From NCBI GenBank assembly GCA_946482335.1, contig CAMLRG010000114.1, positions 1 through 17,483 of the forward strand: a stretch of DNA of 17,483 bases, read 5' to 3'. Position numbers and translations under genes: made by a program. Shown here in pieces: positions 13,746-17,483 of this stretch (the first letter of the stretch is position 1; each line of letters starts with the position of its first letter). A model generated the notes under the pieces. The model was not told the DNA's origin, searched no databases, and saw nothing but the letters and a program-made list of their open reading frames with translations. This stretch comes from an uncultured Duganella sp. GTDB taxonomy: Bacteria > Pseudomonadota > Gammaproteobacteria > Burkholderiales > Burkholderiaceae.

Positions 13746-15750
13746 CTTTCCGGAACAATGCGTAGAACAAACCATCGTGATCCTGCTCGGCGCCGCCCAG
13801 GGGCAGCAGCTGGCCTGGCGCCTCGAGGCGGGTGGCGCGGTTGCGCACCGCGAAAGCGGCCGCCTGCGCCTCGGACTCCTGCGGCCACAACGAACATGTC
13901 ACGAACAGCAATTTACCATTGGGGGCAAGCATTCGCCAAAGGTTGTCGAGAATTTGCGACGAAAGTGTTGCAAGTTGTCGGGTGTCGCTCTTGCGGCGCA
14001 GCCAGCGGATATCCGGGTGGCGGCGCACGATGCCGGAGGCGGTGCAGGGCACGTCGGCCAGGATGCGGTCGAAGGGCTGGCCGTCCCACCAGCCGTCGGC
14101 CTGGGCTTCGGCGGGCTGCAGGGACGCCTGCAGTTGCAGGCGGTCGAGGTTTTCCTGGACGCGCTGCAGGCGCTTGGGGTCGGCGTCCAGTGCTGTCAAG
14201 TTGACATCGGCCAGCTCGAGGATGTGGCAAGTCTTGCCGCCGGGGGCGGCGCAGGCGTCGAGCACGCGCATGCCGGGTTGCACGTCCAGCAAGGTGGCGG
14301 CAAGTTGGGCGCCGGCGTCCTGCACCGAGACGTCGCCTTCGGCGAACCCGGGGATTTGCTGGACCGGGACCGGTTTGTCCAGGCGGATCGCCGATGGGCC
14401 GATCTGGCTGGCGGCCATGCCGGCGGCTTGCAGGCGCGCTAGGTAGTCGGCCACGCTGGTGCGGCGCACGTTCACGCGCAGGGTCAGCGGCGGGGCTGCG
14501 TTACCGGCGGCCAGCAGCTGCTCCCAATCCTTCGGGTAGGCGGTGATGGCGGCGTCGATCCACCATTGCGGGTAGTTGTACTTTGCCTCGGGCTGCTGCA
14601 TGGCTTCGGCCAGCAGTTCCTCTTTCTCGCGCAGGAAGCGGCGCAGCAGGGCGTTGACCATATTCTTGGCGCGGGCGGTGTCAGGGTGGGCACTCGCGGC
14701 GGTCACGGCCTGGTCGACCACGGTGAACGCTTCGTATGGGGCGGCGCTGCCGTCGGCCGGGTGCATCAGCGGCAGGGCCACCGAAAGCAGGGCCTGGACC
14801 ATCGGGTCGGGGGCTTTCGGTGCCATCAGGCCGATCAGGATTTCACTCAGCGCCAGCTGGCGCATGGCGCGGTAGGCGATGTCCTGGATGGCGCCACGGG
14901 CTTGCGGGATGGCGTTGTTGGTGGCGAACACGCTGGCCAGCGCTTGCGGCAGCGCGGTGCCCTGCTGGACTTGCACGGCTGCTGCGGCGGCGCCCAGCAT
15001 GGCGAAGGCCAGCGAGTCCTGTTTCAGCTCGGACTGGAAGTCGGTCTGGACGCGCGGTTTAAGGTCGCGGTGGTGGCTTTCCCGGAGGCCGGCGGGTTTG
15101 CCTGGCGCCCGCGCTGGCGGAGCGTCTGCTCCACGCGCTGCTGGCTTGCGGGCGGCCCAAGGCGAGCCAGTTCCGCTGCCCTCGCCGCCGGTCGCGCGCG
15201 AATCGTTGCGAAACTCAGCTCCGCCCTCGCGCCGCCCAAAGCCGCGCCGACCGCCCTCGCCGCGGCCTTCGCCACGTTCCCCGGCACCAGGTCGCGGCCC
15301 AAAGCCGCGTTCGCCGCCCTCGCTGCGGCCTTCGCCACGTTCGGCGGCGCCCGGCCGCGACCCGAAGCCGCGCTGACCACCCTCGCCACGGCCTTCGCCA
15401 CTGTCGCCGGCACCCGGTCGCGGGCCGAACCCGCGTTGACCGCCCTCACCGCGGCCTTCGCCACGGTCGCCGGCACCCGATCGCGGACCGAACCCGCGTT
15501 GACCGCCCTCGCCGCGGCCTTCGCTGCGGGGCTCGCCGGTCGGGCGCGGGCTGCCGGCGCGTGGGGCCGGCTCGCTGCGGGATTGGCCCGCTGGGCGCGG
15601 GCCAGTGCCGCGTGGCGCACCGGAACCGGACGGACGCGGCCCTGACGAGCGTTGAGCGCCCTCTCCCTGCGCGCGGGGCGCTTTGCCTGCCGGCGCAGCC
15701 GGCCTAGCCTTGGGTTTGAGGGATAGGGTTGGGCGCTCTTTCTTAGTCAT
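13738..15750 (-). CDS. rsmB: 16S rRNA (cytosine-967-C5) methyltransferase RsmB with Arg/Gly-rich extension
   Basis: 670 residues, against about 430 for ordinary RsmB. Residues 1-230 are a low-complexity basic extension with five tandem 21-residue repeats (75-179). From about 235 a NusB-like RNA-binding domain follows, then the Rossmann methyltransferase domain. SAM-binding motif VLDACAAPGGKTCH (497-510), catalytic C569 in DVPCTASG and C619 in VTCSLWPQESE are all present, so the enzyme should be active on C967 of 16S rRNA, using SAM. The start at 15748-15750 (MTKKERP) has an AGGA ribosome binding site; the frame is open to 15855 but without one. First gene of the run into DUF4390, kinase and regulator. 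Confidence 0.92.
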   Translation of the reverse strand: MTKKERPTLSLKPKARPAAPAGKAPRAQGEGAQRSSGPRPSGSGAPRGTGPRPAGQSRSEPAPRAGSPRPTGEPRSEGRGEGGQRGFGPRSGAGDRGEGRGEGGQRGFGPRPGAGDSGEGRGEGGQRGFGSRPGAAERGEGRSEGGERGFGPRPGAGERGEGRGEGGRRGFGRREGGAEFRNDSRATGGEGSGTGSPWAARKPAARGADAPPARAPGKPAGLRESHHRDLKPRVQTDFQSELKQDSLAFAMLGAAAAAVQVQQGTALPQALASVFATNNAIPQARGAIQDIAYRAMRQLALSEILIGLMAPKAPDPMVQALLSVALPLMHPADGSAAPYEAFTVVDQAVTAASAHPDTARAKNMVNALLRRFLREKEELLAEAMQQPEAKYNYPQWWIDAAITAYPKDWEQLLAAGNAAPPLTLRVNVRRTSVADYLARLQAAGMAASQIGPSAIRLDKPVPVQQIPGFAEGDVSVQDAGAQLAATLLDVQPGMRVLDACAAPGGKTCHILELADVNLTALDADPKRLQRVQENLDRLQLQASLQPAEAQADGWWDGQPFDRILADVPCTASGIVRRHPDIRWLRRKSDTRQLATLSSQILDNLWRMLAPNGKLLFVTCSLWPQESEAQAAAFAVRNRATRLEAPGQLLPLGGAEQDHDGLFYALFRKDA
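15214..15528 (-). repeat. five tandem 63-bp repeats in the rsmB 5' region
   Basis: Five in-frame units of 63 bases code for variants of RGEGRGEGGQRGFGPRPGAG plus D or E. The units differ by a few substitutions (for example SGEG, GSRPGAAE, RSEGGERG). The product is RGG-like, disordered and positively charged. Tandem structure makes copy number changes by slippage or recombination likely. Confidence 0.9.
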
Positions 15751-15860
15751 TGCAATCCTGTCATCGCGCCCGCCTGCCGGCGGAGCGGCCAAGCAGGCCG
15801 CCAAATCGCGGAAAATCTGTGAAAACCGAGATTGTAACCCGGGTCCCCACTGCAACTGTT

Positions 15861-16055
15861 CTACTTCTTCCCCTGCAATTTAACCAATCGAGCGTCGATC
15901 TTCTCCAAAGTTGCAGAACAACGCTTCACCCGAGCGTAGATACCAAGCGTATTCACTGCCAAGAAGTAGCCGAGGCCTCCCAATACCCACTGGGCGGCGA
16001 CTAAGCCAGCGATGCCAAGGAGCGTGTCCAACGAGATACCGCTTGCCGTTTTTAT
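15861..16055 (-). CDS. possible small membrane protein ORF (64 aa, no canonical start)
   Basis: Between rsmB and argS an open frame on the minus strand codes for 'LLGIAGLVAAQWVLGGLGYF' followed by 'LAVNTLGIYARVKR' and a coiled, charged tail 'ATLEKIDARLVKLQGKK'. This looks like a real one- or two-helix membrane protein with a cytoplasmic tail. The natural first codon would be ATA at 16053-16055 with AAAGGA just before it, but the spacing is only 2 bases. The first usual start is TTG at 16029-16031, giving 56 aa. It may be a gene whose ATG has mutated to ATA, or a true gene with a rare start. It overlaps no other gene; the rest of 15751-16135 holds nothing I can recognise. Confidence 0.35.
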   Translation of the reverse strand: MKTASGISLDTLLGIAGLVAAQWVLGGLGYFLAVNTLGIYARVKRCSATLEKIDARLVKLQGKK

Positions 16056-16113
16056 GATCCTTTAGATAAGAAGAATGACCAAGCTACCGCACGAACAGCG
16101 GGGCCCAAGCCGA

Positions 16114-16141
16114 TTTACCCGTTCTTGCAAACAAGTATAAT
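16114..16141 (+). promoter_or_regulatory. putative sigma-70 promoter of argS
   Basis: A perfect TATAAT at 16136-16141 is preceded at 16 bases by TTTACC (16114-16119, four of six matches to TTGACA). Transcription would begin near 16148, about 50 bases before the argS start codon. Confidence 0.55.
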
Positions 16142-16197
16142 GTTCCACTTTCAGACGTTTATTCAGAGGCAGGCCGCAGCGCCGCCCAGCCATTCAC

Positions 16198-17483
16198 ATG
16201 CTCGCCCAACAAAAGCAAGAGATCATTTCCCTGTTCCAGGCCGCCCTCGCGCCGATCCTGGAAGGCACCGAAGTTAAAGCCAACGTGGTGCTGGAGCGTC
16301 CGCGCGACGCCTCGCACGGCGACGTCGCCTGCAATATCGCCATGCAGCTGGCCAAGCAGCTGAAGATGAACCCGCGCGAGCTGGCGCAGAAGGTCGTTTC
16401 CGCCCTGCTGGACAACCCGGCCGGCAAGCAACTGGTCGCCTCCGCCGAAATCGCCGGCCCGGGCTTCATCAACCTGCGCGTCACCGACGCCGCCAAGCAG
16501 TCCGTGGTGAAGACCGTGCTGCAGCAGGGTGCATCGTTCGGCCAGAGCGAATCGCTGGCAGGCAAGAACGTCATCATCGAATTCGTCTCCGCCAACCCGA
16601 CCGGCCCGCTGCACGTGGGCCATGGCCGCCAGGCGGCGCTGGGCGACGCCTTGTCGTCCCTGTTCGAAGCACAGGGCGCCAAGGTCACCCGTGAGTTTTA
16701 TTACAACGACGCCGGCGTCCAGATCCAGACCCTGGCCACGTCGGTCCAGTGCCGCGCCAAGGGCTTCAAGCCGGGCGACGCGGAATGGCCCGAATCGGCC
16801 TACAACGGTGACTACATCGCCGACATCGCCGCCGATTTCCTGGCGAAGAAGACCGTGTCCGCCTCCGACGGCCAGCCGGTGACCGCCACCGGCGACGTGG
16901 ACGACATCGAAAACATCCGCGCCTTCGCAGTCACCTACCTGCGCAACGAGCAGGACATCGACCTGCAAGCCTTCGGCGTGAAGTTCGACAACTACTACCT
17001 GGAATCCTCGCTGTATTCCGACGGCAAGGTGGAAAAGGCCGTGGAAGCGCTGGTCGCCAACGGCCACACCTATGAAGACGGTGGCGCGCTGTGGCTGCGC
17101 ACCACGGACTACGGCGACGACAAGGACCGCGTCATGCGCAAGACCGACGGCGGCTACACCTATTTCGTGCCGGACGTGGCCTACCACATCGTCAAGTTCC
17201 AGCGCGGCTTCACCCAGGCCATCAACGTGCAGGGTTCGGACCATCACGGCACCATCGCCCGCGTGCGCGCCGGCCTGCAAGCGGTCGGCCTGGGCATCCC
17301 GCAAGGCTTCCCGGATTACGTGCTGCACAAGATGGTCACCGTGATGAAGGATGGCGCCGAGGTGAAGATCTCCAAGCGCGCCGGCTCCTACGTTACCGTG
17401 CGCGACCTGATCGAATGGTCCGGCGGTGGCGACATCACCAAGGGCCGCGACGCCGTGCGCTTCTTCCTGATCTCGCGCAAGGC
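16198..17483 (+). CDS. argS: arginine--tRNA ligase (3' end outside the window)
   Basis: 428 complete codons lie in the window of a normally about 570-580 aa class I synthetase, which charges tRNA-Arg in the cytosol. The N-terminal tRNA-binding domain (about 1-110, starting [20 protein letters not shown]) precedes the catalytic fold with '[20 protein letters not shown]' (HVGH = HIGH signature, about residues 138-141). '[15 protein letters not shown]', '[10 protein letters not shown]' and '[20 protein letters not shown]' (KMSK-like loop) follow. The ATG at 16198 fits the family N-terminus, although its ribosome binding site is weak. The gene is missing its anticodon-binding C-terminal domain only because the window ends. 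Divergent from rsmB. Confidence 0.97.
   Translation, partial: MLAQQKQEIISLFQAALAPILEGTEVKANVVLERPRDASHGDVACNIAMQLAKQLKMNPRELAQKVVSALLDNPAGKQLVASAEIAGPGFINLRVTDAAKQSVVKTVLQQGASFGQSESLAGKNVIIEFVSANPTGPLHVGHGRQAALGDALSSLFEAQGAKVTREFYYNDAGVQIQTLATSVQCRAKGFKPGDAEWPESAYNGDYIADIAADFLAKKTVSASDGQPVTATGDVDDIENIRAFAVTYLRNEQDIDLQAFGVKFDNYYLESSLYSDGKVEKAVEALVANGHTYEDGGALWLRTTDYGDDKDRVMRKTDGGYTYFVPDVAYHIVKFQRGFTQAINVQGSDHHGTIARVRAGLQAVGLGIPQGFPDYVLHKMVTVMKDGAEVKISKRAGSYVTVRDLIEWSGGGDITKGRDAVRFFLISRK

Noticed and set aside
16159..17328. 389-residue minus-strand frame opposite argS
   Set aside because: Antisense shadow; the plus strand codes for an unmistakable arginyl-tRNA synthetase.
1..17483. CRISPR array, tRNA or rRNA genes, insertion sequences
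   Set aside because: No regularly spaced short repeats, no tRNA-like cloverleaf sequence, no rRNA signature and no transposase were seen; the only tandem repeat is coding (rsmB).

Overview
The window looks like chromosome of a beta-proteobacterium of the order Burkholderiales, most likely Oxalobacteraceae (Massilia/Duganella-like). This is inferred from the conserved run rsmB - DUF4390 - NtrY-type kinase - response regulator, from a DUF3567 protein, from divergent argS, and from GC-rich codon use in the right half. No database search was possible.

Right half (about 8.36-17.48 kb) is ordinary core genome. On the minus strand, read from right to left, lie rsmB (16S rRNA m5C methyltransferase with an unusual disordered Arg/Gly-rich repeat extension), a DUF4390 exported protein, an NtrY-like histidine kinase, a short NtrX-like response regulator (receiver plus Fis helix-turn-helix, no AAA+ domain) and a CobW-like fragment. 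They are tightly spaced or overlapping and look like one operon. DUF3567 and a secreted propeller-like protein of unknown function follow. argS (cut by the window edge) reads outward on the plus strand from its own promoter, with a possible 56-64 aa membrane ORF in the gap.

The left half (about 0.1-8.36 kb) is AT-richer and accessory, and holds the most interesting content: a chromosomal integron. An integron integrase (intI, 7386-8363, plus strand, with the IntI-specific extra domain) is followed on its 5' side by an attI region and a row of small minus-strand genes. Each of these ends at or inside an attC recombination site: cassette 1 YezG/DUF600-like immunity protein; cassette 2, 130 aa unknown; cassette 3, 119 aa unknown; cassette 4, a gene broken by an in-frame TGA, whose attC has lost its outer core. 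Left of this comes a methyl-accepting chemotaxis gene with its own promoter. Beyond it the cassette signature reappears: a DUF7010 membrane protein whose 3' end is coded by an attC remnant, a class C beta-lactamase-like serine hydrolase, an immunity-like 140 aa gene with a well-formed 59-bp attC, then a DUF4261 gene and the start of a RibD/DHFR-family gene at the window edge. All of these genes point the same way, away from intI.

Working model: intI and attI capture cassettes and express them leftward. The array near intI appears intact, while its distal part is decayed and interrupted. Cassette content is skewed towards small soluble proteins, at least one and perhaps two resembling immunity proteins of polymorphic toxins, with no toxin gene visible. 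This fits an anti-toxin defence reservoir, but that is inference.
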